DNA of 64,000 nt, taken from contig QWPV01000002.1 in assembly GCA_003671055.1 (NCBI GenBank), forward strand, positions 1 through 64,000, in the 5' to 3' direction. Numbering within the stretch: the stretch's first letter is position 1; each line of letters begins with the position of its first letter. The stretch comes from Planctomycetota bacterium (GTDB lineage Bacteria > Planctomycetota > Phycisphaerae > Phycisphaerales > SM1A02). The notes under the pieces are model-generated. The model was not told the origin of the DNA, searched no databases, and saw only the letters and a program-made list of their open reading frames with translations. Positions 9,050-17,450 of the stretch are shown here, in pieces. The position numbers were made by a program, and so were the translations under genes.

Positions 9050-10687
9050 CTACAGCACCACTGCTTGGCCGTCGCCACGCGAATCACTTCCTGCAACAAA
9101 TCCGTTGGGCAACCGCGCAATGCATTGCCCTCGACCAAACGAAACTGACTTCTCTGTCGCAATCTTTACCGCATGTCCGCGTCGTTGTAACTCGATCACG
9201 GTCGCTTCAGGAAAACCAGGCTCAAGCGCGAGTGCGAGCCCTTCACTCACCTGCCAGCGCGGCGCGTCGAGTGCTGCTTGCGGATTCTGTTGATGATCTT
9301 CCATTCGACTCGCGACCTGGAGTTGCCCTTGCGGCTGCATGTATCCACCCATCACGCCGAACGCAACGCGCGGATGTGCAACGCCATCAACGCCGCGCGT
9401 GATGAGCATGCCTGGAATGATCGTGTGATAAGGACGCTTGCTTGCTGCGTATTCGTTCACGTGTCCGCGTTCAAGTGTGAAGCATGCGCCGCGATTCTGC
9501 ATCGCGATACCCGTGTTTGGAATCACGATGCCCGAACCGAATCCTTCGTAGTTCGATTGAATGAGCGACACCATGTTGCCGTGTCGATCCGCGGTACAGA
9601 GCAGAATCGTTCCGCCAGATTTCGGCGGACCATGCTGGAAGTCCTGCGCTCGCGTGGGATCAATCTCCTTCGCGAGCGCGGTGAGAAACGCGGGCGCAAG
9701 GAGTGATGCACTTGTGACGCGCATCGCCGAAGGATCACCAACCTCTCTGTGCACCGTGCGAAACGCGAGTTTCATCGCTTCGGCAGCGAGGTGAATCGAG
9801 TCAGCGCAATCGGGCGAGAGATCGGAAAATCGTGGACTCGCAGAAGAGTGCTCAAGAATTCCTCGCGCGATAAGCGCAGCAATTCCTTGTCCGTTCGGCG
9901 GAATCTGCAACATACGCGCCGATGCAAACGGCACTTCGAGTGGCGTGACCCATTCTGATTCGTGCGATGCGAGATCACTCGCACGCAGCGCTGCGCCGTC
10001 GCTCTCCGCCGCTGCGACGATCTGCGCCGCAAGTGCTCCGCGATAAAACGCTTCGCCTTCAGTTGCAGCGATCAACTCAAGCGTCTTCGCGTGATCGGGA
10101 AGCGTGATGTATTCGCCCGCATGTGGCGCGCGACCAAGCGGTGCGAACACGCGCTTCCATTCGGCGTTCTTCGAGAACGCTGTGTACGAACGGCTCCACA
10201 AATCTGCGGTGCGCGGCGCAACTAAGAATCCATTGCGCGCATACTCAATCGCTGGCTCAAACAACTCCGCGAACTTCAACACGCCGTACTTTTTCCACAG
10301 TGCGACCCAACCACTCACCGAGCCAGGCACAGTGACGGGGAGCCATCCGCGGCGAGGCATTGCTGTGCGATCATCAAACGCGCTGCGCGGCTGATTCGCG
10401 GGCGAACGGCCAGATGCATTGAGCCCAAAGACTTCATTCCCAAAGATGCCAAGCGCAAACGCGTCGCTGCCGATTCCATTCGTTGTGGGCTCGAGCACCG
10501 TCATTGCCACAGCAGTCGCGACGGCTGCATCAGCAGCGGTTCCTCCGCGGCGAAGCATCTCAAGGCCAGCCTGTGCGGCGAGCGGTTGACTCGTCGCCAC
10601 CGCCATCGACCCGCACACCGCAGGATGCCGCGCGTCATATGGGAGTGACCAATCGAGTGAGGGAGTGTTCGAATCGTCGAATTCCAT
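9050..10687 (-). CDS. Gamma-glutamyltransferase-like Ntn hydrolase
   Basis: A protein of 545 residues from ATG 10687. GGT family members cleave gamma-glutamyl bonds, as in glutathione, and mature by autocleavage before a nucleophilic threonine. The N-terminal part carries MAVATSQPLAAQAGLEML and GGTAADAAVATA. The aligned nucleophile is Thr360 in S-G-G-T followed by A-D-R-H-G-N. Downstream are NRGACF and the GGYMQPQGQLQV motif that contains the paired-glycine region. I see no obvious signal peptide, so it may be cytoplasmic; many GGT-like proteins act on other amides or as cephalosporin acylases. The frame continues about 100 codons upstream, overlapping the region before the E2 gene, but similarity begins near residue 15 of this call. 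Confidence 0.85.
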   Translation of the reverse strand: MEFDDSNTPSLDWSLPYDARHPAVCGSMAVATSQPLAAQAGLEMLRRGGTAADAAVATAVAMTVLEPTTNGIGSDAFALGIFGNEVFGLNASGRSPANQPRSAFDDRTAMPRRGWLPVTVPGSVSGWVALWKKYGVLKFAELFEPAIEYARNGFLVAPRTADLWSRSYTAFSKNAEWKRVFAPLGRAPHAGEYITLPDHAKTLELIAATEGEAFYRGALAAQIVAAAESDGAALRASDLASHESEWVTPLEVPFASARMLQIPPNGQGIAALIARGILEHSSASPRFSDLSPDCADSIHLAAEAMKLAFRTVHREVGDPSAMRVTSASLLAPAFLTALAKEIDPTRAQDFQHGPPKSGGTILLCTADRHGNMVSLIQSNYEGFGSGIVIPNTGIAMQNRGACFTLERGHVNEYAASKRPYHTIIPGMLITRGVDGVAHPRVAFGVMGGYMQPQGQLQVASRMEDHQQNPQAALDAPRWQVSEGLALALEPGFPEATVIELQRRGHAVKIATEKSVSFGRGQCIARLPNGFVAGSDSRGDGQAVVL

Positions 10688-10846
10688 AGGGGATGCTCTC
10701 TGTCCAAAGTAGCAGCGACCTACCCTTTGCGCACAAGCACGCAGCGTCGAAGACGACGCGTGTGGTACAAAATCAACTTCCTCGAGTCTTCCTTTGGGCA
10801 ACTGCCCCGAACAGACCGATTCGCCCACACGACAAGGATCCATCAG

Positions 10847-12208
10847 ATGGCCGGAGTCAAGCAGCCTTCCGACAAGAGTCACTTCCTGCTTCCCGACCTC
10901 GGTGAGGGGCTGGCGGAGTCTGAACTCGTCAAGTGGATGGTCTCTGTTGGCGACACCGTCAAAGAGCAGCAGACGATTGCAGAAATGCAAACGGACAAAG
11001 CGCTCGTTGAAGTGCCATCGCCGTGGGGCGGCACGATTAGCGAGCTCTGCGCGGCTGAGGGTGAAGTTATCAAAGTTGGCGCGGTGCTCCTTCGCTATGG
11101 CGCAGCGAAAGTTGCTGCACCCGTGAAGGCTGCGAGCGCATCAAATGGTGCAGCGAGTTGTATGTCCGCCCAAGTTGGCGCAGGTGTTCAAGAAGCGGAT
11201 GCAGGAACTGTGGTGGGCAAGATGACCGCCACGCTCACGGTGAGCGATCGGTTCACGCGCAAAATTGATGTGGTTGCGCCGATTGCGCGCGATGGCAAAG
11301 CGCTCGCAACTCCTGCAGTGCGCGGACTCGCGAAGAAGTTTGGCGTCGACATTCAGAGCGTGCCCGCTTCTGGTCGTGGTGGACGCGTTACAGCGAGTGA
11401 TGTTGGATCCTTCGCGGAGACCGGATCGACTCCGCCTGTTGCGTCGTCCACGATTGAATCTGCGACCTTCGCGCCGCGCGCGCAGAGCATCACCGCAGGC
11501 AGCGTGTACATCGATCAAAGCGATGTTGCACAGCGCATCGCGTTCCGTGGCGTGCGTCGCAAGATTGCAGAAGCACTCACACGCAGCGTGCAAACCGCGG
11601 TGCATTTCACTGTTGTCGATGAAGCGGACGTCACTGCGCTCGATATGAAGCGACGCGAGTATTCACGCGTGGTGGGCGAGAAATTGTCGATGCTGCCCTT
11701 CTTGATGACCGCCGTCTGCCGCGCGCTCAAGAAGCATCCATCGCTCAACGCCATCGTGGATGATGCGAAGAACGAGATCATCCTCAAGAGCAGCGTGCAT
11801 CTCGGATGCGCGGTCGATACCGACGCTGGCTTGATGGTTCCTGTCATCCGCGCTGCGGACAAGATGGCGCCAGTACAACTTGGTGCAGCAGTGAAGATGC
11901 TCGCGAGCAAGTGCAAGGATCGCTCGATTTCTCGCGAAGAATCCCTCGGCGGAACGTTCACGATTTCGAATGTCGGAAGTTACGGCGGCATGTTCGCCAC
12001 GCCGATCATCAACTATCCAGAAGTCGCGATTCTCGCCGCTGGTCGCTCGAAAGAACGTGTGCTCACGAAGGACGGTAAGTTCTACGCGGGCGTGATTCTT
12101 CCGCTGTCGCTGTCCTGTGATCATCGTGTCGTCGACGGTGCAGAAGGCGCGCGCTTCTTGAACACGGTCGTGCGATTACTCGAAGATCCAGACACTTTGC
12201 TCGGCTGA
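10847..12208 (+). CDS. Dihydrolipoyl acyltransferase (E2) of a 2-oxoacid dehydrogenase complex
   Basis: E2 core enzyme of 453 residues that accepts the acyl group from E1 on its lipoyl arm and transfers it to CoA. The ATG at 10847 follows AAGGA at 8 bases and begins directly before the lipoyl domain (residues about 10-85) with the lipoylated lysine at 51 (QTDKALVE). A peripheral subunit-binding segment lies around residues 145-190 (ATPAVRGLAKKFGVD). The catalytic domain fills the C-terminal 230 residues and ends with the active-site motif DHRVVDG (His426). It probably serves the E1 genes pdhA-pdhB 5 kb away on the other strand. Whether it is acetyl- or branched-chain-specific cannot be told. 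Confidence 0.92.
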   Translation: MAGVKQPSDKSHFLLPDLGEGLAESELVKWMVSVGDTVKEQQTIAEMQTDKALVEVPSPWGGTISELCAAEGEVIKVGAVLLRYGAAKVAAPVKAASASNGAASCMSAQVGAGVQEADAGTVVGKMTATLTVSDRFTRKIDVVAPIARDGKALATPAVRGLAKKFGVDIQSVPASGRGGRVTASDVGSFAETGSTPPVASSTIESATFAPRAQSITAGSVYIDQSDVAQRIAFRGVRRKIAEALTRSVQTAVHFTVVDEADVTALDMKRREYSRVVGEKLSMLPFLMTAVCRALKKHPSLNAIVDDAKNEIILKSSVHLGCAVDTDAGLMVPVIRAADKMAPVQLGAAVKMLASKCKDRSISREESLGGTFTISNVGSYGGMFATPIINYPEVAILAAGRSKERVLTKDGKFYAGVILPLSLSCDHRVVDGAEGARFLNTVVRLLEDPDTLLG

Positions 12209-12215
12209 GCGCGCA

Positions 12216-13058
12216 ATGGCGATCTCACGCATCGTTCCACTCTTGACCGGCGGGTTTCGCCTCGATGGTGGCGGGATGTTCGGGCTCATTCCGAAAACCA
12301 TGTGGTCGCAATGGACGCAGCCCGATGAGCAGAACCGCATCGCGCTCGCCACACGCTCGCTCCTCGTGCATTCGACGCACGGGCTCGTCCTTATCGAAGC
12401 AGGCTACGGCGACAAGTGGACCGCGAAAGATCGCGCGATCTACGAACTCGCGCCGCGCACCGCGGTCGATGCGCTCGCAGAACACGGCGTCGCGCCCGAA
12501 GATATCGCGCATGTCTTCCTCACACACTTGCACTTCGATCACGCCGCTGGCCTGACGCGTCTTGAAGGCAACAACCTCGCCAGCGTGTTCACAAACGCGC
12601 GCATTCATGTGCAACGGCAAGAGTGGATCGACGCACTCGCCAACAAGAGCACGATGACGAAGACGTACTTCCGATCGCACCTCGATCCGATCGAGAGCCA
12701 ACTCGAACTCTACGACGGCGAGTGCGCACCACTCGCAGGGTTCAAACTTCTCCCGAGCCCCGGGCATACCTGGGGCCACCAATCCATCCTCGTGCAGAGC
12801 GCAAAGGAAACAGTCCTCTTCCTCGGCGACGCCTGCCCAACCATCCACCACGCCCACCCCGCTGCGAGCCTCGGCTACGACATGCTCGCGCACGAATCGA
12901 TGCGCAGCAAAGCAAAAATCCTGCACGAAGCCGCAAAAAATCACTGGCGCATCGCCCTCGACCACGACCCAACTCACGCCATGGCCACCGCCATCGAAAC
13001 CGATGGCAGAGTCACGTTGAAGCCCGTTACGCCCGTACCGCTCGATCGCGTGTTTTAG
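12216..13058 (+). CDS. MBL-fold metallohydrolase
   Basis: A 280-residue protein of the metallo-beta-lactamase fold. The metal motif HLHFDH is at residues 104-109. Further ligands are in SPGHTWGH (about 188-195) and GDACPT, and the protein ends with a DHDP motif near 249. This pattern fits the lactonase/esterase-like branch (AHL lactonase-type) rather than beta-lactamases. It starts 7 bases after the E2 stop on the same strand and is probably co-transcribed with it. Substrate is unknown. No signal peptide is seen, so it is likely cytoplasmic. An inverted repeat begins on the last base of its stop codon. Confidence 0.85.
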   Translation: MAISRIVPLLTGGFRLDGGGMFGLIPKTMWSQWTQPDEQNRIALATRSLLVHSTHGLVLIEAGYGDKWTAKDRAIYELAPRTAVDALAEHGVAPEDIAHVFLTHLHFDHAAGLTRLEGNNLASVFTNARIHVQRQEWIDALANKSTMTKTYFRSHLDPIESQLELYDGECAPLAGFKLLPSPGHTWGHQSILVQSAKETVLFLGDACPTIHHAHPAASLGYDMLAHESMRSKAKILHEAAKNHWRIALDHDPTHAMATAIETDGRVTLKPVTPVPLDRVF

Positions 13059-13088
13059 GCTATTTTAAAGTTGCATTTTGAAATAGCC
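13058..13088. repeat. Inverted repeat upstream of the DUF4143 ATPase gene
   Basis: Two 12-base arms (13058-13069 and 13077-13088) pair fully apart from one G-T wobble around a seven-base spacer. It starts at the stop codon of the MBL gene and ends 25 bases before the ATPase ATG. It is more A/T-rich than the surrounding genes. It may terminate the E2-MBL transcript, although no T-tract follows, or be an operator for the ATPase gene. Confidence 0.7.
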
Positions 13089-13113
13089 TAATTTGAGGGT
13101 AGACTTAAAACGA

Positions 13114-14406
13114 ATGCCTGCTGCCACGCTCGTTTCTCGCGACATGCGCCCACTACTCCTTGAGTGTTCGAAGGGCTTTCCTGCTGTGGCTGTAGTTGGT
13201 CCGCGCCAGAGCGGAAAATCCTCGCTTGTGCGACTGGCATTTCCGAAGCACCGCGTTGCCGTGCTTGAGTCACCGGATGTCGCCGCAGAAGCGCGTCGCG
13301 ATCCTCGGCGATTTCTGATGTCGTTCGCAAACGAGCGTGGTGCGATTCTCGATGAAGTGCAGCGTGTGCCGGAGCTGTTCTCATACTTGTTGGAATTCAT
13401 CGACCAGAACCCGGCGCCTGGTCAGTGGATCCTCACAGGATCAGAGAGCCTCTTGCTCTCCGAGAAACTCAGTCAGACACTTGCTGGGCGAGTTGTGACG
13501 CTTGAGCTCTTGCCGATGACACAGGATGAGCTCGGGCGATTTCCCAAACGGCGAGGCGCTCGAGCTACCACCCTCAACGATGCGATCTTCTCCGGCGGGT
13601 ATCCACCGATCTTCGCACGAAAGCTCGACCCGTCGCTTTGGATTGATTCCTACCTTTCAACGTATGTCGAGCGCGATGTGCGTAACGTGCTTCGGCTCGG
13701 TGATCTCAGCACATTTCAGCGCTTCCTCGGATTGTGCGCGGGCCGCACATCGCAACTCATCAATGCTGCGTCACTCGCCGCTGATACTGGCATTTCACAG
13801 CCCACTGCGAAAGCTTGGCTCTCAGTGCTCGAGGCGACCTTCATCATCAAATTACTCCCCGCATGGCACGGGAATATCCGCAAGCGATTAGTGAAGGCAC
13901 CGAAACTTCACTTCGTCGATACGGGATTGGCGTGCTACTTGCTTGGCTTGCGATCGGCGGACCAACTCAACACTCACGCATCACGCGGCGCTCTCTTCGA
14001 GTCCTGGGCGGTTTCAGAAGTGATGAAGGCGCAATCAAATGCCGGAGAACGATCGAGACTCTTTCACTGGCGCGACCAGAACGGCGCTGAAGTCGATCTT
14101 GTGGTCGACCGAGGCGGCGTATTGACCGCGATCGAAATGAAGAGTGGCGTGACCTTTCAGGAGGAGTGGTTGCGAGGAGTGAAGCGTTTCGCAGCGGCGC
14201 TTCCAAAGTCTGTGCAAGTACAGAGTGTGGTCTGCTCTGGCGCTGATCCGAACCACAAAACAAGTAAACGACTGTCGACAGTCACGCGAAGCCCAAGAGC
14301 CGGTATCGATGGAGAGAGGGTGTCGTGGAGCGACCTTAGCCCGTTCGCGGCAGCGTTGTTCGCCAAGCCGAAGAAGACGAAACCACCGCGTGCCCGCACA
14401 CGCTGA
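13114..14406 (+). CDS. AAA-type ATPase with DUF4143 domain
   Basis: A 430-residue protein of the widespread ATPase/DUF4143 family of unknown function. Walker A is VGPRQSGKSS near residues 29-38 and Walker B is AILDEVQRVPE near 86. The sensor motif LTGSES is near 110. The DUF4143 part follows (YVERDVRNVLRLGD, then FVDTGLACYLLGL). At the C-terminus a PD-(D/E)XK-like pattern, E-V-D-L-V-V then I-E-M-K-S-G, suggests a nuclease-like fold. I use ATG 13114; a TTG seven codons upstream is possible. Base composition resembles the neighbours, but such genes are often sporadically distributed, so acquisition by transfer is possible. An inverted repeat stands just upstream. Confidence 0.88.
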   Translation: MPAATLVSRDMRPLLLECSKGFPAVAVVGPRQSGKSSLVRLAFPKHRVAVLESPDVAAEARRDPRRFLMSFANERGAILDEVQRVPELFSYLLEFIDQNPAPGQWILTGSESLLLSEKLSQTLAGRVVTLELLPMTQDELGRFPKRRGARATTLNDAIFSGGYPPIFARKLDPSLWIDSYLSTYVERDVRNVLRLGDLSTFQRFLGLCAGRTSQLINAASLAADTGISQPTAKAWLSVLEATFIIKLLPAWHGNIRKRLVKAPKLHFVDTGLACYLLGLRSADQLNTHASRGALFESWAVSEVMKAQSNAGERSRLFHWRDQNGAEVDLVVDRGGVLTAIEMKSGVTFQEEWLRGVKRFAAALPKSVQVQSVVCSGADPNHKTSKRLSTVTRSPRAGIDGERVSWSDLSPFAAALFAKPKKTKPPRARTR

Positions 14407-14507
14407 CTGCGGGCGCGTCCCCGTCGCACACGCACAGACTTTGGGAGTTGCTTTCGCATCGTCGAAGCGTCTGCGCAGCATCTTCGCCGTCTTGTATCCT
14501 GCTGACT

Positions 14508-14714
14508 ATGAAGCGTTCCACTCTTTTGCTCGGTGCTACTGCGGTGCTTGCTCCGACGACTGTGCTCTTTGCACAAGAATTGTCGAAGCCGCCGGAGCCT
14601 GGGCATAGTCCGAAGACGAGCCCGGTGCTTGGGTATGGCATTGCGTTCTTGTTGTTTGCGATGATTGTGGTGTTGAGTTTGTGGCCGTCGAAGCGGTCGC
14701 ATACTGACCTTTGA
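14508..14714 (+). CDS. Small membrane protein, hypothetical
   Basis: A predicted 68-residue protein from ATG 14508. It has an N-terminal signal-like hydrophobic stretch with a likely cleavage near L-F-A-Q, a short Pro-rich segment, and a second hydrophobic helix near residues 42-60 followed by basic residues. It heads a plus-strand run of small proteins leading into deoC. I do not recognise a family. Real coding is supported by the exported-protein architecture and tight spacing to the next gene. Confidence 0.6.
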   Translation: MKRSTLLLGATAVLAPTTVLFAQELSKPPEPGHSPKTSPVLGYGIAFLLFAMIVVLSLWPSKRSHTDL

Positions 14715-14737
14715 GATCTGTGGTTCTGCGAGGATCT

Positions 14738-15046
14738 ATGCGAAAAATGTCACAACCAACTCGTGGGATGACAGCGCTCATTGCGATGAATGCTGCGGCC
14801 CTTGGTTTCCTCGCGTGGGTTGAACTTTCGCCGGACTCGTTTGCACAGACTCGTCCGCGCGGAACGTATGTCGCGACGGCTGTGCATCAGAAGGGGTCGG
14901 ACACGGATCTCGTGTGGATCGTGAATGAGACGACACAGGAACTTGTTGCGATCCGATGGAATGATGCGACGCGCGCTGTCGAAGGATTCGGCTATCGCAA
15001 TCTCGGCACGGATGCTGCGGATCTTTCTCGACCTCGCTCGAACTAA
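14738..15046 (+). CDS. Small exported protein, hypothetical
   Basis: A predicted 102-residue protein. I chose ATG 14738, preceded by AGGA at very short spacing; ATG 14747 is an alternative, and a TTG at 14711 would overlap the previous stop. An N-terminal hydrophobic helix (about residues 12-27) ends near S-F-A-Q, so the protein is exported or anchored. The mature part is a short beta-rich segment (TYVATAVHQKG ... LVWIVNETTQELVAI). Its layout resembles that of the next gene, which suggests related roles. The family is unknown. Confidence 0.6.
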   Translation: MRKMSQPTRGMTALIAMNAAALGFLAWVELSPDSFAQTRPRGTYVATAVHQKGSDTDLVWIVNETTQELVAIRWNDATRAVEGFGYRNLGTDAADLSRPRSN

Positions 15047-15052
15047 ACAACC

Positions 15053-15358
15053 ATGCGACGCGCATCCACCCTTCTCTGGTTTTCTTGCTTCGCGATTATT
15101 GCTGTTGCGCTTGTTGAAGCGGGTCGCGCGCGGCCGGCGTTTGCTGAGCCAGGCGCGAGCGGAGTCGGTGGATTCACGATTCTTGGCGCAGGCACGAGTG
15201 AAGGTGGCGAAGCGCGTCCGTATGAAATCGTCGTCGTCGTCGACAACTACGCTGAGATGTTGTTCATCTATTCGATCGAAACTGCAAACGATCGACGCGT
15301 GCAATTGCGCGGGGGCCAGAACCTTCCCGCACTCTTCCGCACTGCGCGTGGAGGTTGA
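15053..15358 (+). CDS. Small exported protein, hypothetical
   Basis: A predicted 101-residue protein from ATG 15053, 6 bases after the preceding stop. It has an N-terminal signal sequence with likely cleavage near P-A-F-A-E. The mature part is Gly-rich, followed by YEIVVVVDNYAEMLFIYSIE. The last codons overlap the region that carries the GGAGG of deoC, so the three small genes and deoC look like one transcript. No family is recognised. Confidence 0.6.
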   Translation: MRRASTLLWFSCFAIIAVALVEAGRARPAFAEPGASGVGGFTILGAGTSEGGEARPYEIVVVVDNYAEMLFIYSIETANDRRVQLRGGQNLPALFRTARGG

Positions 15359-15363
15359 TCGCT

Positions 15364-16329
15364 GTGACGCGCGTCGATTCCTCGCTTGCGGTTCCGCACT
15401 TCGATCTTCCCATCGAGCGAACTGTTGACAGCGTGATGGTGGAACGTCGCGCGGCGAGTTTTACGAAACGCTCGATCAAGGCCAGCACCAAGGAAGAACT
15501 CCTTCGGTTGGGCGTATCGATGATCGATCTCACCACGCTCGAAGGCAAGGATTCTCCGGAGAAGGTTCGTGCGCTGTGTCGCAAGGCGATCTCACCATTG
15601 CCTGGGTTTGAGCCGACGATTCCGTCAGTTGCGGCAATCTGTGTGTATCCCGCACTCGTGGCAACCGCATGTGAAGCGCTTCGAGGAAGTTCTGTAAAAG
15701 TCGCGTCGGTTGCGACTGCATTTCCAAGCGGACAGTTCCCACTCCAAGTTCGCATCGATGATGTGCGACGCGCAGTAGAAGCGGGCGCACATGAAATCGA
15801 CATGGTGATTTCGCGCGGCGCGTTTCTGAGTGGCGAGTTCCGCCGCGTCGCAGATGAAATCTATCTCGTGAAGCGCGCGTGTGGACATGCGCATTTAAAG
15901 GTCATTCTCGAAACGGGTGAACTTGAAACCCTTGATGCCGTGCGATTCGCAAGCGACCTCGCGATCGAAGCATGCCTGGCGGCGAGCAAGGATCGCGTGT
16001 TGGAGAAGGGTGAAATTTTCATCAAAACTTCAACCGGCAAAGTCGTACCCGCCGCGACAAATCCCGTCGTGCTGGTGATGCTCGAAGCAATCCGCGATGC
16101 TTTTCGGACGCACGGCGTGCGAATCGGCATGAAGCCCGCTGGTGGAATTCGCACATCAAAATCCGCGATTGCGCAGTTAGTGATGCTTTACGAGACGCTC
16201 GGTTCGGAGTGGATGACGCCAGAACTCTTTCGATTCGGCGCATCCACCCTACTCAATGATTTTCTGCGCCAACTTGTCAAACTGAAGACCGGAAAATACC
16301 CCGCGCGCGATGACTTTGCAGATGTATGA
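15364..16329 (+). CDS. deoC: Deoxyribose-phosphate aldolase
   Basis: DeoC cleaves 2-deoxyribose 5-phosphate to glyceraldehyde 3-phosphate and acetaldehyde in deoxynucleoside breakdown. The Schiff-base lysine lies in FIKTSTGK and the second active-site lysine in GMKPAGGIRT. The upstream motifs SVAAICVYP and EIDMVISRG also fit. I prefer GTG 15364 because GGAGG (15350-15354) is 9 bases upstream; a TTG at 15355 would abut it. The 321 residues exceed the usual bacterial form of about 220-250 by an N-terminal extension. This longer form is typical of deoC genes linked to aldehyde dehydrogenases, which would oxidise the acetaldehyde; two such genes follow at 18196 and 19657. Confidence 0.92.
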   Translation: MTRVDSSLAVPHFDLPIERTVDSVMVERRAASFTKRSIKASTKEELLRLGVSMIDLTTLEGKDSPEKVRALCRKAISPLPGFEPTIPSVAAICVYPALVATACEALRGSSVKVASVATAFPSGQFPLQVRIDDVRRAVEAGAHEIDMVISRGAFLSGEFRRVADEIYLVKRACGHAHLKVILETGELETLDAVRFASDLAIEACLAASKDRVLEKGEIFIKTSTGKVVPAATNPVVLVMLEAIRDAFRTHGVRIGMKPAGGIRTSKSAIAQLVMLYETLGSEWMTPELFRFGASTLLNDFLRQLVKLKTGKYPARDDFADV

Positions 16330-16538
16330 ACGCAACTGCAATCTTGCGTGCAAACACGCGTTATGATGGCTCGCCCCTCGGTTCGAAAGCCGAGGTCACT
16401 TCTCATGCTGCTCTCGATTCGTGGGGTGGCTTCAACAACTTGGACGCTTGGATCGCCCCTCATGTCGTTGGGCTGTTGCTTCAAATTTTCCCCTCATGAA
16501 CTGATGCTCTCGGTGGCACACGCCCTCGGAGCTATCTC
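16330..16538. other. 209-bp region between deoC and the kinase gene
   Basis: The stretch contains a frame of 57 codons (16326-16499) whose ATG overlaps the deoC stop and which is in the same frame as the kinase, with one stop between them. Its product has no recognisable features. A six-base stem (CCTCGG/CCGAGG) with an eight-base loop occurs near 16376-16395. I cannot tell whether this is a small gene or a leader for the kinase. Confidence 0.3.
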
Positions 16539-17438
16539 GTGAGCCTTTTACCTCTCCCAAAGGGCGAGTGTGCTGCACAGAAGCTCGACTTGCGAGGCAA
16601 GTTGCTTTGGGATTATCGCGTCGTGCGATTTGTTGGCGATGGGGCGTCGAGCCGCATCTGGGTTGTTCGCGATCAAAAGACGCGCACGATCTATGCGCTC
16701 AAGCACGTCATCTCCGAAGGTGAAAAGGAAGATCGGTTCCTCGAGCAAGTTCGCCAAGAATGGGAAATCGGTTCGAAACTCTCCCATCCCGCGATTCGCT
16801 CGATGGTCAAACTCTGTCGCGACACGCTTCTCAATCGCAACGCGAAAGAACTTGGCCTCGTGATGGAGTATGTCGACGCGGAGGATCTCGCAACGGTCCC
16901 CAAACCGCCGTTAACTGAGTGTCTCACCATTTTCCGCCAAGTCGCGAGCGCGCTCGTACACATGCACGAACGAGGCTTCGTCCATGCGGACATGAAGCCG
17001 CTCAATATCCTTTACGACGAAACCAAACATGTGAAATTGATCGACCTCGGTCAAGCATGCAAAGTTGGCACAGTGAAAGAGCGCGTGCAGGGTTCGCCTG
17101 GATTCCTCGCGCCAGAGCAGGCTGAACGCGGACCTGTGACCGAACAGACTGACGTGTTCAACTTCGGCGCGACGATGTTCTGGCTGCTCTTCCGAATGTA
17201 CGCACCGCAGGCTGCGAAGACTACGGAGTCGACAAAGAGTCGCGTGGATCCAAGTATGGTCGCAGGGTCGGGCGCGCCGATCAAACTCGATCCGACGATC
17301 CCACAAGCGCTGTCAGACTTGCTGCTTGATTGCCTTGAAGAAGAACCACACAAGCGCAAGCGCATGACCTACGTGCTGCGTCAACTCACCGCGATGACCG
17401 CTGAGATACCAGCGAGTGTCCTTCGCGCTCGCGACTGA
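16539..17438 (+). CDS. Serine/threonine protein kinase, soluble
   Basis: A compact 299-residue eukaryote-like kinase domain with no membrane segment. Visible elements are the Gly loop GDGASS (33-38), the ATP lysine in YALKHV (Lys55), the catalytic loop HADMKPLN (His149, Asp151), the metal-binding DLG in place of DFG (169-171), and the activation-segment end GSPGFLAPEQ. These suggest an active enzyme. The start is GTG 16539. It closely resembles the kinase at 24140-25027, sharing the HADMKP, IDLGQAC, GTVK and PGF-APEQ blocks, so the two are paralogues. It lies between deoC and a glucokinase-like gene. Substrate is unknown. Confidence 0.88.
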   Translation: MSLLPLPKGECAAQKLDLRGKLLWDYRVVRFVGDGASSRIWVVRDQKTRTIYALKHVISEGEKEDRFLEQVRQEWEIGSKLSHPAIRSMVKLCRDTLLNRNAKELGLVMEYVDAEDLATVPKPPLTECLTIFRQVASALVHMHERGFVHADMKPLNILYDETKHVKLIDLGQACKVGTVKERVQGSPGFLAPEQAERGPVTEQTDVFNFGATMFWLLFRMYAPQAAKTTESTKSRVDPSMVAGSGAPIKLDPTIPQALSDLLLDCLEEEPHKRKRMTYVLRQLTAMTAEIPASVLRARD

Positions 17439-17450
17439 CCGCTCGCGACT

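Noticed and set aside
10727-10846. Extension of the E2 gene to an upstream start
   Set aside because: The added residues are basic and unlike E2; a ribosome-binding site and the lipoyl domain start at 10847.
13114-14406. DUF4143 ATPase as part of a mobile element
   Set aside because: No transposase, target duplication or integrase is near; base use resembles the surroundings.
16370-16400. tRNA-like GGTTCGAA motif
   Set aside because: The surrounding sequence does not fold into a cloverleaf; only a six-base stem is present.
16348-16542. Open frame of 64 codons before the kinase
   Set aside because: Composition is irregular and no feature is recognisable; the kinase starts within it.
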